A DNA stretch of 64,000 nt from Pirellulales bacterium (GTDB lineage: Bacteria; Planctomycetota; Planctomycetia; Pirellulales; Lacipirellulaceae), in assembly GCA_022841705.1 (NCBI GenBank), contig JALHQZ010000001.1, forward strand, positions 434,001 through 498,000, given 5' to 3'. This document shows positions 35,295 to 43,428 of this stretch, piece by piece (the stretch's first letter is position 1; each line of letters begins with the position of its first letter). Under the pieces are notes generated by a model, which did no database searches, was not told where the DNA came from, and was given only the letters and a program-made list of their open reading frames with translations. Position numbers and translations under genes: made by a program.

Positions 35295-35669
35295 TTAGGC
35301 AGCCGCCCGGCGATTGGCCAGCGCTGCCTCAATTCTATGGACGAGCGGGGCGTAGTGGTAGGGTTTTGCCACGACTTCGCCCGGATGCTGCGCCAATCGG
35401 GGGAATTTTACCGTCCCCAACAGAACGACTGGGGTATCTGTGCGGGCCGCGGCACGCTGGAGCTCGGCCAGCCCGGTGGAATCGCGTGACAAATCGCCAT
35501 CCTCATCGCACACAATCAGGTGCGGCCGTGAAGAACGTGTTAATTCTACGGCCTCCGCCGTGCGAGCCGAAGTAATCGGTTGGCAACCCATCCGCTCCAC
35601 CAGCGCGCAGAGGACTTCGCGCGATTCTTGCGACGGATCAACAATCAGCACGCGAGTGGCAGTGGTCAT
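35295..35669 (-). CDS. Single-domain response regulator receiver protein
   Basis: A 124-residue receiver domain without an output domain. It shows RVLIVDPSQESREVL (first strand and acidic pocket), HLIVCDEDGD with the predicted phospho-Asp (near residue 55), PVVLLGTV and VVAKPYHYAPLVHRI with the conserved Lys. The usual acidic pair after the first strand is reduced to one Asp. It lies upstream of the FHA-GAF kinase on the same strand (123-base gap), so the two probably act together. No DNA-binding output is present. Confidence 0.8.
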   Translation of the reverse strand: MTTATRVLIVDPSQESREVLCALVERMGCQPITSARTAEAVELTRSSRPHLIVCDEDGDLSRDSTGLAELQRAAARTDTPVVLLGTVKFPRLAQHPGEVVAKPYHYAPLVHRIEAALANRRAAA

Positions 35670-36042
35670 GGGGAAGCGCCCAGCGGTTTCGGTGATTTTC
35701 ACTTCGCGACGAACGGTAGCGGCGCGCCCCTCCCGCAGCAAGAGCGCCCGCCGCAAGAGTGTTAGCCGCGGGGCTCGCCCCCGCGATTTGGTCAGTGGTC
35801 CGTAGTCAGTAGGATTTCACGGCAATCCCGTCACTAATGACCACTGACCGACAAAAACACGCGGGGGCGAGCCCCGCGGCTAACTAAATCTACTGCTGCT
35901 ATCACCCCCATAATTCTGCCCTTTACGTGAAGTGGCGATTCTTTCAGAATGCCGCCCGCTGCCCGACCGGGTAGTAACCCCAAAATGGCTGGTCACGGAT
36001 GACCACGCTTCCTGATCTCCAGGTCCCGCAAGGAGTGCAGTT
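35670..36042. repeat. Composite palindrome in the gap before ompH
   Basis: The outer arms, 25 bases each at 35761-35785 and 35860-35884, are perfectly complementary (starting GTTAGCCGCGGGGCTCG). Inside lie heptamer units GGTCAGT, GGTCCGT, AGTCAGT (35790-35810) and complementary units ACTAATG, ACCACTG, ACCGACA (about 35833-35853). So one repeat is nested in another. The remaining 150 bases up to the ompH-like start hold no recognisable feature beyond AAGGAG (36030-36035). The rest of the gap is featureless. Confidence 0.85.
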
Positions 36043-36696
36043 GTGAGAACTCTGTTCGCTGCCGCGTTCGCGGCACTATTGTTGGCGGCCCCAGCCGCCT
36101 GGGCTCAAAACGCCGCCGGCGCCAATGCTTCGAAGCATGGCATCGGGGTGGTTGACATCAGCTACATCTTTAAGAATCACGCCAAGTTCCGCGCCACCAT
36201 GGACGGCATGCAAGGCGAGATGAAGCAAATTGAAACTCAACTCGAAGGCGATCGCAAAGCGATCATGGGGAGCGAAGAACAGCTTCGCGCCTTGAAGCCG
36301 GGCGCCCCCGAATACAGCACGCTCGACGATCAGATCACACAGCAGAAGGCGCAGTTCCAACTCAAAATGACCCGCCTCCGCAAAGACTTCCTCGAGCGCG
36401 AAGCGAAGGTCTATTACGACACCTTCCAAGAAGTCGATCAGGCGATCGCCTACTACGCCAAGAATCGGCAGATCGGCTTGGTTCTGCGGTTCAACGGCGA
36501 AGCGCCGGATCCGAATGTGCGGGAAGACATTCTCCGCGCCATCAACAAGCCGGTGGTCTACCAGGACCAAATCGACATCACTCCCGATGTGCTGGCCATG
36601 CTGAACGCTCGCGCGGGTGGTCAAGCTGCTCAGCCCGCGGGTGGCGCCGTGGCGCCGCCAGCCACGGCCACGCGGCCCACTGCGCGGCAGCAGTAA
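36043..36696 (+). CDS. OmpH/Skp-like periplasmic chaperone
   Basis: A 217-residue exported protein. Signal peptide RTLFAAAFAALLLAAPAAWA, then the OmpH core: GIGVVDISYIFKNHAKFRA, a long coiled-coil (MQGEMKQIETQLEGDRKAIM, and FLEREAKVYYDTFQEVDQAI) and the returning helix. Skp holds unfolded outer-membrane proteins on their way to BAM. The C-terminal tail is Ala/Pro/Gln-rich. The start is GTG at 36043, with AAGGAG 7 bases upstream. It heads the lipid A cluster, an arrangement like the skp-lpx region of many diderms. Confidence 0.88.
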   Translation: MRTLFAAAFAALLLAAPAAWAQNAAGANASKHGIGVVDISYIFKNHAKFRATMDGMQGEMKQIETQLEGDRKAIMGSEEQLRALKPGAPEYSTLDDQITQQKAQFQLKMTRLRKDFLEREAKVYYDTFQEVDQAIAYYAKNRQIGLVLRFNGEAPDPNVREDILRAINKPVVYQDQIDITPDVLAMLNARAGGQAAQPAGGAVAPPATATRPTARQQ

Positions 36697-36787
36697 CGTC
36701 TTGTTCCGCTGTTGCGGCGGCGACTCGTCTTCCCCCCACGAGTCGCCGCCTGCAGCAGCCCTCTGCGAAGTTTCTGGTCTTCGAGAC

Positions 36788-36850
36788 ATTGGTCAGTGCG
36801 GCTTGGCTATTGGTCATTCGAAGCACCAATGACCAAGCCGCAATGACCAA
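36788..36850. repeat. Nine-unit heptamer palindrome (TTGGTCA family), second full copy
   Basis: Units ATTGGTC, AGTGCGG, CTTGGCT, ATTGGTC, ATTCGAA, GCACCAA, TGACCAA, GCCGCAA, TGACCAA. Same order, length and TTCGAA centre as 15605-15667. The second and eighth units differ from that copy by a T-to-G and A-to-C pair that keeps the stem base-paired. It ends 36 bases before lpxC. Confidence 0.9.
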
Positions 36851-36886
36851 AGAATCGGCGGCATCACTCCTTACACCCGTGAGATT

Positions 36887-37762
36887 ATGGCGCGCTCGCG
36901 TCTACAACATACGATTGCTCGCTCCGTGGCGGTCGCTGGCCGGGGTTACTGGTCCGGGGCCGACGTGCGGGTCGAGTTCCGCCCCGCCGACGCTGGTACC
37001 GGCGTGGTGTTCGTACGCGACGATCTGTCGGCCGCCCCGCGAATTCCCGCGCTGATAGCTTACCGTCAGACGGCAATGCGGCGCACGATACTCGGCGCCG
37101 CGGGCGCAACGGTCGATATGGTCGAGCATGTCCTTGCCGCGCTATTTGGACTCGGCATCGACAACTGCGAAGTCGGCGTCACCGCTGCTGAAATGCCAGG
37201 CTGCGATGGTTCGGCGATTGATTTTGTCGACGCGCTCGATGAGGCGGGCATTGTCCCGCTGGCCGAACAAACTGAACCGCTGGTCGTCACCCGCCCTGTC
37301 CGCTGCGGCGACGCCACGAAATGGATTGAAGCCCGCCCGCCGATTGGCGACGGACTCTCCATCGAGTACCGCCTCGACTACGGCGCCGGCACGGTGATCG
37401 GCACCCAATGGCATGTGGTTGAAGTCACGCCGAAAGCCTTTCGGCTGGGCCTCGCCGCCGCGCGCACGTTCGTGCTCAAGGCAGAAGCGGACGCACTGGT
37501 GGCCCAAGGATTGGGCGCCCATGTTTCGCCGCAAGAGCTGCTGATCTTCGGCGATCAGGGCCCAATCGATAACGAACTCCGCTACGAAAACGAGTGCGTC
37601 CGCCACAAGATTCTCGATGTGGTGGGCGATCTCGCCCTCGCTGGCCGCCCCCTCGTCGGCCACATCGTCGCCTGCCGCAGCGGCCACCGCCTCAACGGCG
37701 ACCTGGTCGAAACGCTGCTGGCGATTGCCGACGAGCAAAGCTTTCAGCGGAAGAGTGCTTAG
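36887..37762 (+). CDS. lpxC: UDP-3-O-acyl-N-acetylglucosamine deacetylase
   Basis: The committed zinc deacetylase of lipid A synthesis, 291 residues. Landmarks: RLQHTIARSVAVAGRGYWSG at the start, MVEHVLAALFGLGIDNCEVG with the first zinc His (about residue 80), EMPGCDGSAIDFVDALDEAG, and the C-terminal HKILDVVGDLALAGRPLVGH, with the second His and the Asp, ending in an H-containing SGHRLNGDLV. Length is close to the usual 300. It is followed by lpxA after 209 bases holding a palindrome. The spacer before it holds the heptamer element. Confidence 0.94.
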   Translation: MARSRLQHTIARSVAVAGRGYWSGADVRVEFRPADAGTGVVFVRDDLSAAPRIPALIAYRQTAMRRTILGAAGATVDMVEHVLAALFGLGIDNCEVGVTAAEMPGCDGSAIDFVDALDEAGIVPLAEQTEPLVVTRPVRCGDATKWIEARPPIGDGLSIEYRLDYGAGTVIGTQWHVVEVTPKAFRLGLAAARTFVLKAEADALVAQGLGAHVSPQELLIFGDQGPIDNELRYENECVRHKILDVVGDLALAGRPLVGHIVACRSGHRLNGDLVETLLAIADEQSFQRKSA

Positions 37763-37971
37763 GAAACAAAGAAAAGCTTAACCACAGAGGGCACGGAGGA
37801 AGCACAGAGAAAAAAAGAAAAAAAGAAGAGAGAAGACAGAGAAATCGCCAACATCTTCCTCCCTCTTCCTCTGTGTCTCTCTGTGCTTTTCTCTCCGTGC
37901 CCTCTGTGGTGAAAGATTAAAAGTCACTGAACTCGCGACCCCCGCGAGAGGCTTGCAAAGGATTGCGAACT
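37763..37971. repeat. Inverted repeat between lpxC and lpxA
   Basis: A perfect 18-bp inverted repeat: arms 37781-37798 (ACCACAGAGGGCACGGAG) and 37893-37910. The loop is rich in A/G then C/T (purine-pyrimidine asymmetry). Similar ACCACAGAGG-type repeats occur in many bacterial genomes. It separates co-oriented lpx genes. Confidence 0.8.
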
Positions 37972-38778
37972 ATGGCCACGAAGACCGCTGCGAACGCTTG
38001 GATTGATCCACGGGCGACCATTGAAGACGAAGTTGAGATCGGCCCCTTTTGCGTGATCGGCCCCGATGTCACCATTCGCCGCGGCACACGGCTGCTGAAT
38101 AACGTCACGGTGATGGGCCATGTGACCATCGGCCAGGACAACACCATCTACGCCAACTGCGTGATCGGCGGCGAACCCCAGGACATTAGCTACACCGGTA
38201 GCCCCACGCGGGTGGAGATCGGCGATGGCAACATGATTCGCGAAGGGGTGACCATCAATCGCGCCACCGAAAAGGAAGATGGCGTCACGCGGATCGGCAA
38301 CCACAACTACCTGATGGCCAACTCGCACGTCGCCCACGACTGCAAGCTCGGCAACCACATCATCATCGCCAATGGCTCGCTGCTCGGCGGGCACGTCCAC
38401 GTTCACGATCACGCTTCGCTCTCCGGCTGCGCGATCGTGCACCACTATAGCACCGTGGGCGCTTACTGCTTCATCGCCGGCATTAGCCGGGTGATTCACG
38501 ATGTGCCGCCGTTTATGCTGGCCGAGGGTTCGCCTGCACGGCCACGCTGCATCAACATCGTGGCGCTCAAACGCAAAAACTTCGCCGCGGCAGAGATCGA
38601 CGCGCTCGCCGAAGCGCATCGCCTGCTGTATCGCTCGAAAGTGGGCCTTCAAGCGACCACCGAGATGCTGCGAAGCAAGAACCAAATCTTTCCGGGTGTC
38701 GAGCTGTTGCTCGACTTCATTGAACGACAACAAGTCGGCCGCCACGGACGCGGCCGCGAACATAAGAGGGCTGCATGA
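37972..38778 (+). CDS. lpxA: UDP-N-acetylglucosamine acyltransferase
   Basis: First enzyme of lipid A synthesis, a 268-residue left-handed beta-helix trimer. Hexapeptide repeats (AWIDPRATIEDEVEIGPFCV, VIGPDVTIRRGTRL) lead to MANSHVAHDCKLGNHIIIAN, with the catalytic His, and IAGISRVIHDVPPFMLAEGS near the C-terminal helical part. ATG at 37972 (MATKTAAN) is preferred. The stop overlaps the start of the following dehydrogenase by ATGA, so the two are coupled. That pairing raises the possibility of a modified acyl acceptor. Confidence 0.95.
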   Translation: MATKTAANAWIDPRATIEDEVEIGPFCVIGPDVTIRRGTRLLNNVTVMGHVTIGQDNTIYANCVIGGEPQDISYTGSPTRVEIGDGNMIREGVTINRATEKEDGVTRIGNHNYLMANSHVAHDCKLGNHIIIANGSLLGGHVHVHDHASLSGCAIVHHYSTVGAYCFIAGISRVIHDVPPFMLAEGSPARPRCINIVALKRKNFAAAEIDALAEAHRLLYRSKVGLQATTEMLRSKNQIFPGVELLLDFIERQQVGRHGRGREHKRAA

Positions 38779-39839
38779 GTGCGTTGCGATTAGCGGTAAT
38801 TGGCGCCGGTCATTTGGGCCGGTTTCATGCGAAGCTGGCGAAAAATCTGCCGGGCGTCGAGCTGGTGGCAGTGGTCGATCCCGTGGAATCGGCCCGCACC
38901 GCCCTTGCACAGGAAGTCGGTACCGAAGCAGTGGGCGACTACCGCAAGCTGCTGGACCGAATTGACGCTGCCGTGGTGGCGACGCCCACCTGCACGCACC
39001 ATGTGGTGGTGAAGGCGTTGCTTGCGCAAGACAAGCACGTGCTGGTTGAGAAGCCGATCACCCCCACCGCCGCCGAAGCGAGCGAATTGGTCACCATAGC
39101 CGAAGAGCGCGAGCTCACGCTGCAAGTCGGCCACGTCGAACGCTTCAACCCCGTGCTGAGTCTAGCAAAAAGCGAACTGCGTGATGTGAAGTTCTTACGC
39201 GCCACCCGGAACAGCGGCTACACGTTCCGCTCGACCGACATTGGCGTGGTCCTCGACATGATGATTCACGACATCGACCTCGCGCTCGCGATTGTCGATT
39301 CGCCCGTGATCGGCGTCTCGGCGATTGGCGCTTCGGTCCTCGGCGGCCATGAAGACTTGGTCACTGCGGAACTGCGGTTCGCCAATGGCTGCGTCGCCCA
39401 GCTCAGCGCTTCACGCGTCAGCCCCGAACAGCGCCGCGTGATGGAGTGCTACTCCGCCACGGGGATGGTGGCGCTTGACTTCACCACCCGTCAAGCGACG
39501 TTCATCCGCCCCCGCGCCGATGTGCTCGCCCAGACGTTCGTGGTCGAAAATCTTTCACCCGCCGAAAAGCAAGCGTACCGCAGCGATCTCTTCGGGGAAC
39601 TCCTGCAGAAGTCAACGCAAGAAGCCCCGGCCGTCAACGCGATCGAGCAAGAACTCCTGGACTTCGCCGCCGCGATTCGAACGAACCGTCCCCCGCAGGT
39701 GACCGGCGCCGCCGGCCGCGACGCGGTCGCCATCGCCGAACGCATTCTGGGCTGCGTCGACCGCCACCAATGGGACGGAATTGCCACCGGCCGCCACGGC
39801 ATGTTCGCCCACCCCGCCGACATCCGAGTGGCGGCTTAA
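38775..39839 (+). CDS. Gfo/Idh/MocA dehydrogenase coupled to lpxA (GnnA-like?)
   Basis: A 354-residue cytoplasmic NAD(P)-dependent oxidoreductase, with no signal peptide. LRLAVIGAGHLGRFHAKLAK starts the Rossmann fold; VLVEKPITPTAAEASELV holds the EKP motif and LTLQVGHVERFNPVLSL follows. In some bacteria lpxA is followed by gnnA, an oxidoreductase of this superfamily that makes 3-keto-UDP-GlcNAc for 3-amino lipid A, with gnnB as its partner aminotransferase. The ATGA coupling to lpxA fits that model, but no aminotransferase is adjacent, so the function is inference. Confidence 0.85.
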   Translation: MSALRLAVIGAGHLGRFHAKLAKNLPGVELVAVVDPVESARTALAQEVGTEAVGDYRKLLDRIDAAVVATPTCTHHVVVKALLAQDKHVLVEKPITPTAAEASELVTIAEERELTLQVGHVERFNPVLSLAKSELRDVKFLRATRNSGYTFRSTDIGVVLDMMIHDIDLALAIVDSPVIGVSAIGASVLGGHEDLVTAELRFANGCVAQLSASRVSPEQRRVMECYSATGMVALDFTTRQATFIRPRADVLAQTFVVENLSPAEKQAYRSDLFGELLQKSTQEAPAVNAIEQELLDFAAAIRTNRPPQVTGAAGRDAVAIAERILGCVDRHQWDGIATGRHGMFAHPADIRVAA

Positions 39840-40032
39840 TTCACTGTCGCGCTGAGTGGCCGCCCGGCCCCTTGCTTGCGACTTAGAGCCCCCTCCGCGC
39901 TAGTTCCCCCACTCCCACCCGGTGTGGCGCTTGTGGCAATTTGGCGCTTGCGGCGCTGGTCCTGTCCCGTATGTGGCCAAGAAGTCGCCAATAGCGTGCG
40001 GATTAGCCCAAGTTTTTGGCAGCCGGGGCAAT
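39840..40032. other. Convergent spacer with Gly/Cys-codon-like repeat
   Basis: No gene is seen. Positions 39932-39950 read GTGTGGCGCTTGTGGCAATT, nearly identical to 17564-17584, followed by another GGCGCTTGCGGCG copy. It may be a remnant of a duplicated short sequence. No terminator with a T-run was found between the converging genes. Confidence 0.35.
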
Positions 40033-41511
40033 TTACGCTAAGTCCCGATCTTCAAACAGGATCAGCGCCACCAGTAGCGCAATCGCAATACAAATCGCGC
40101 TGTAGAGCCCCGCGAGCCCAATGTAATCCCACGGCACCGTTTTACCCCCCGCGATCGCCGCTTGGATGTTCAGGTTATCGAGCATCGGCGAAATCACGGC
40201 CAGCAGTTTGCCGAAGAACTGTACGAACTCGTTCTTGCCCACGCTCGACTGCACGATCAGCGGCGTCAGGTGGCCGATCACATAGATGGCGCCGCAGATG
40301 ATGAGGTTCGGCAACATCGGTAGCCGCGTGGAAATCGCCACGCTGATCGCCGTCATCACCGCCGCTTCAAAGAAGCCCAAGAGGAGTCCGGGTGAGGTCT
40401 GCGCTACTTCCGCATAACACTGCTGCCATTCGGGCGTGGGGTTCGACGTTTCACGCGAATCGTACACCATCTTGTAGCTGATGGCGGTCAGCAGCACGGC
40501 CCCCAAGATGACCGTCATCAGCAAAATCGGCCACAGGATGCCAAGGTACTTGCCCAGAATAAACTGCCGCCGACTGATTGGCTTCGAGAGCACTGTGAGC
40601 GCGGTCTTCCCTTCGATCTCGTCCGCAACCGAGGTGCTCGCCGTCCATAGCCCGAAGACGATGCTCAGCACCAAAATGGTGGACAAGCCCGAGTCCTTCA
40701 GCATCTTCACATCTTCGCCGAAGGTGTTGTACGGCACATAAATGAACACGACGAATGCGACCGAGCCGAGCACGATGAAAATCAAGAACAATGGTTGCCC
40801 GATTGCTTCCTTGGCCGTGGCGAGCGCGATGTTCGAAATCCCCGGCGCCAGCCAAGCGATGCCCAAATACACCACAAACAGGCCGACCGTGAACAGCGTG
40901 ACCACGGGAATATGGTGCGCCTGTGGCATCCGCACGTCGGAGCCGTACGTGAAGGTCACCTTCGCTGGCGCATCGCCCACGTTGGTGATGAACACCTCAT
41001 TCACATTGCCTTGAAAGCCCCGGGGCAGTTTGCTCTTGGGAGTCCAAGTGAACTTCTCACTGCCCCGCACGACCGCCACGGGGGCCGTAAACCCCACTCC
41101 CTTCTCCGCCGCAAGTCGCACGTCCTGATCACTCACCACATCGTAGTGCGTCAATTCATCGGCGCTAAACGCAACTGGTACGGAAAAATCGTCGCTGCGC
41201 GCCGGAACTTCCACCGAATGCGATCTTTCACCCACCGAAGTCAGCCGCCGTAGCGACTCTAGCGTCAGCCGCACCGGCATCTGTGGCGCCGCGAGCAAAC
41301 AAATCGCAATCAGCGCTCCGAACAAGTACGTGATGGGCATCAAAATGCCTTCGCTGACCAGCGCAATCACTTCTTCCGCGCGCTTCCGCGCTACTAGCCA
41401 CAAGAGCCCCCAGAGGATCGCGAGCACCGCAGCGCCCAACGTCACCCCCACCGAAATAAGCCAAATCGGCGTGGTCCAAAGCGTTAAATTCGCCAGTGGC
41501 AACAACATCAT
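40033..41511 (-). CDS. ABC-2 type transporter permease
   Basis: A 492-residue polytopic inner-membrane protein. About eight hydrophobic segments are visible, for example WLISVGVTLGAAVLAILWGL, LFLIFIVLGSVAFVVFIYVP, ILVLSIVFGLWTASTSVAD and ILWPILLMTVILGAVLLTAI. A large soluble loop (about 85-200) lies after the second segment. The internal EIEGKTALTVLSKPISRRQF is the signature cytoplasmic region of ABC-2 permeases such as those of the NosY/CcmB-like group. Its ATPase partner is not next to it, so it may be encoded elsewhere. Substrate unknown. Confidence 0.8.
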   Translation of the reverse strand: MMLLPLANLTLWTTPIWLISVGVTLGAAVLAILWGLLWLVARKRAEEVIALVSEGILMPITYLFGALIAICLLAAPQMPVRLTLESLRRLTSVGERSHSVEVPARSDDFSVPVAFSADELTHYDVVSDQDVRLAAEKGVGFTAPVAVVRGSEKFTWTPKSKLPRGFQGNVNEVFITNVGDAPAKVTFTYGSDVRMPQAHHIPVVTLFTVGLFVVYLGIAWLAPGISNIALATAKEAIGQPLFLIFIVLGSVAFVVFIYVPYNTFGEDVKMLKDSGLSTILVLSIVFGLWTASTSVADEIEGKTALTVLSKPISRRQFILGKYLGILWPILLMTVILGAVLLTAISYKMVYDSRETSNPTPEWQQCYAEVAQTSPGLLLGFFEAAVMTAISVAISTRLPMLPNLIICGAIYVIGHLTPLIVQSSVGKNEFVQFFGKLLAVISPMLDNLNIQAAIAGGKTVPWDYIGLAGLYSAICIAIALLVALILFEDRDLA

Positions 41512-41560
41512 TCTCAATTATCCCGTTTAGCCGCGACGCGCTAGCGGAGCGTGCATCGCG

Positions 41561-41836
41561 TCACCTATCAATTTCAAACCCAACCTCATCCTGCACCACC
41601 GGCAACTCGCACTGCGACTGCTGCCGAATGTTGTGCCGAAACCGCTCCTCCACCGCCGCTAGCAGGCCCACTACTTCGCCGAGCGGCCCTTGTGCTTCCA
41701 GCTCCACGCGCCCATCCGGCAAGTTGCGAACGAACCCGGTCACTTTGTAACCGCGGGCGAGCTCCCAGGTAGTCGCCCTGAACCCCACGCCCTGCACACG
41801 CCCGGTAAACAGCACCCGCAACCGCCCGTTCTTCAT
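41561..41836 (-). CDS. acyP: Acylphosphatase
   Basis: A 91-residue enzyme that hydrolyses acyl phosphates. GRVQGVGFRATTWELA carries the phosphate-binding loop and catalytic Arg, and VTGFVRNLPDGRVELEAQG contains the catalytic Asn. Length is normal. ATG at 41836 (MKNGRLRVLF). No functional link to neighbours is seen, though acetyl phosphate made by the operon at 10-17 kb is a possible substrate. Confidence 0.93.
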   Translation of the reverse strand: MKNGRLRVLFTGRVQGVGFRATTWELARGYKVTGFVRNLPDGRVELEAQGPLGEVVGLLAAVEERFRHNIRQQSQCELPVVQDEVGFEIDR

Positions 41837-41984
41837 ATTACCGACAGCCGCGGACGCCACCCCAAACCCTCGCGCAAGTCGCCCGAATGACAGAATAAAT
41901 ATACGGCGCCAGCGGCCCCGTTTGCCAGGGTTCGCAGGCGCCAGGGTTGACCGCCGCCGCGAATGCTCCTACCCTTCGCCCGCC

Positions 41985-43046
41985 ATGCGCCCATTTTTCG
42001 CCCTTCCCTTGCTGTTCGCGCTACCCGGCCCGACGTTGTCGGCTGAGCCAACCTACATTCAGCTGCAAAACGGCAACGTCGTCTTCGCCGAATTGCATCC
42101 GGAAGGCGACCGCGTGCGAATCACGGGCGAAGGCAGCGAATGGTACTTGCCGAAGTCTCAAGTGGTCCGTACCGCCAGTTCACTCGAAGAACTCTACGCC
42201 GCCGCCCTCGCGCCGCTCTCCGAAGATGACATCCCCCGCCGGATCGCGCTCGCCGACTGGTGCCTGCGGTACAGCCTGCAAGCGCACGCGACAGAGTTGC
42301 TCGCCGGACTCACCAAGGAAGCGCCGGCCGATGGCCGCGTGGAACTGTTGCGGCGACGCATCGCGCTCGCTGAACGACCGACGCCAACCGTGCTGAAGTC
42401 AGCGCCACAACCAGCCGATGCCGAAGCAAAACGCATCGCCAAGGCCGCGCAAGTCAATGCACTCCCGCCCGGCGTCGTCGAAGATTTCACCCGCCGCGTG
42501 CAACCGATCCTCGTGAACAACTGCACTGCCAGTGGTTGCCACCGCCCTGGCGGCGGTCAGCAACTCGAGCTCCATCGCGAACTGCTCTTCGGCAACTCCG
42601 ACCAGCGCAGCACGACGGCGAACTTGATCTCGGTCCTCGCCGCAATCGATCGCACGAACCCCGAAGCCAGTAAACTGCTCGCCGCGCTGCGCGAGCCGCA
42701 CGCGGGTTCACTCACGCCGCGACTCGACGGCCGCCGCGGCGCGCTGCGGGAAGAAATCGAAGCGTGGACGAATCGTGTCGCCGGTCAGCCGAAAGAACCG
42801 CAGACGATCGCCAAGGCACGGGCGCCACGTCGTGATGAAGCTGTTGAGCCCGCGGCGTACGAAGAACAACCGCTCACCTCCGCCGAAGAAGTTCGCATCG
42901 CGCGGGAAGTCGAAGAATGGGCCGCCGCCAATGAACCGAAGCACCACGCCCGCCCGCAATTCGGCGTCCGCTTACGCCCCGTGAAACCTGCGAAGAAACC
43001 GCAGCCGCGCGACGAGTTCGACCCCGCGGAATTCAACCAGCGTTAG
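41985..43046 (+). CDS. Exported protein with a possible CX4CH heme-binding site
   Basis: A 353-residue exported protein that I recognise only in part. After a signal peptide (RPFFALPLLFALPGPTLSAE) comes a beta-rich region (YIQLQNGNVVFAELHPEGDR) and a helical repeat. The centre (about 170-260) resembles planctomycete cytochrome-like domains: RRVQPILVNNCTASGCHRPG contains C-x4-C-H, not the usual CxxCH. The C-terminal tail (PKKPQPRDEFDPAEFNQR and before) is charged and Pro-rich. It may carry heme c or simply a disulfide. ATG at 41985 gives the signal peptide directly. Confidence 0.7.
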   Translation: MRPFFALPLLFALPGPTLSAEPTYIQLQNGNVVFAELHPEGDRVRITGEGSEWYLPKSQVVRTASSLEELYAAALAPLSEDDIPRRIALADWCLRYSLQAHATELLAGLTKEAPADGRVELLRRRIALAERPTPTVLKSAPQPADAEAKRIAKAAQVNALPPGVVEDFTRRVQPILVNNCTASGCHRPGGGQQLELHRELLFGNSDQRSTTANLISVLAAIDRTNPEASKLLAALREPHAGSLTPRLDGRRGALREEIEAWTNRVAGQPKEPQTIAKARAPRRDEAVEPAAYEEQPLTSAEEVRIAREVEEWAAANEPKHHARPQFGVRLRPVKPAKKPQPRDEFDPAEFNQR

Positions 43047-43073
43047 TTAGTGGGCATGGCGCCCCGAGTTGTT

Positions 43074-43304
43074 TTACTTCTTCACCGCCGGCTGCTGAGC
43101 CACCGCGGCCGCTTGCTCGCCACCTTTCTGCGCGACGACCATCGACCCCGGCATCGCGGACCCGGCACGCCCACTTCCGCCGCACGATTGGCACTGGCAG
43201 TTCGCCACCGGCGAAGCGTAGTCCTGGCAGGTGCCGCAACACGCTCGGCAGCCGATGTTCGCCAGCGTCATCAAGGCGAACACGATCAAAAGTCCAGTAC
43301 GCAT
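43074..43304 (-). CDS. Small Cys-rich lipoprotein, function unknown
   Basis: A 76-residue protein with a lipoprotein-like leader (RTGLLIVFALMTLANIGC) followed at once by CRACCGTCQDYASPVANCQC and QSCGG: about seven Cys in 25 residues. Such a density suggests disulfides or metal binding outside the cytoplasm. The rest is low-complexity (Ala/Gln). ATG at 43304 is chosen because it places the lipobox correctly; a longer form to 43343 lacks support. No neighbour suggests a role. Confidence 0.6.
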   Translation of the reverse strand: MRTGLLIVFALMTLANIGCRACCGTCQDYASPVANCQCQSCGGSGRAGSAMPGSMVVAQKGGEQAAAVAQQPAVKK

Positions 43305-43428
43305 GCGCAGCACTCCAGTGTGGAGGAAGCAATGTCGAGGCATGAGAAAAGAGTCTCACCGATTGCATCGGCCAGCGCTGCCGGCGGGGATGAGCGCGAT
43401 TGCTCCGAATGCGCATGATCGCCAGCGC

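Noticed and set aside
34158..35489. 443-codon plus-strand ORF opposite the histidine kinase
   Set aside because: Antisense to the FHA-GAF kinase and receiver; Arg/His/Gln-rich shadow composition, no domain recognised.
37924..38910. 328-codon minus-strand ORF over lpxA and the following gene
   Set aside because: It is antisense to lpxA and the dehydrogenase, which both show clear family motifs. Long shadow ORFs are expected at this GC content.
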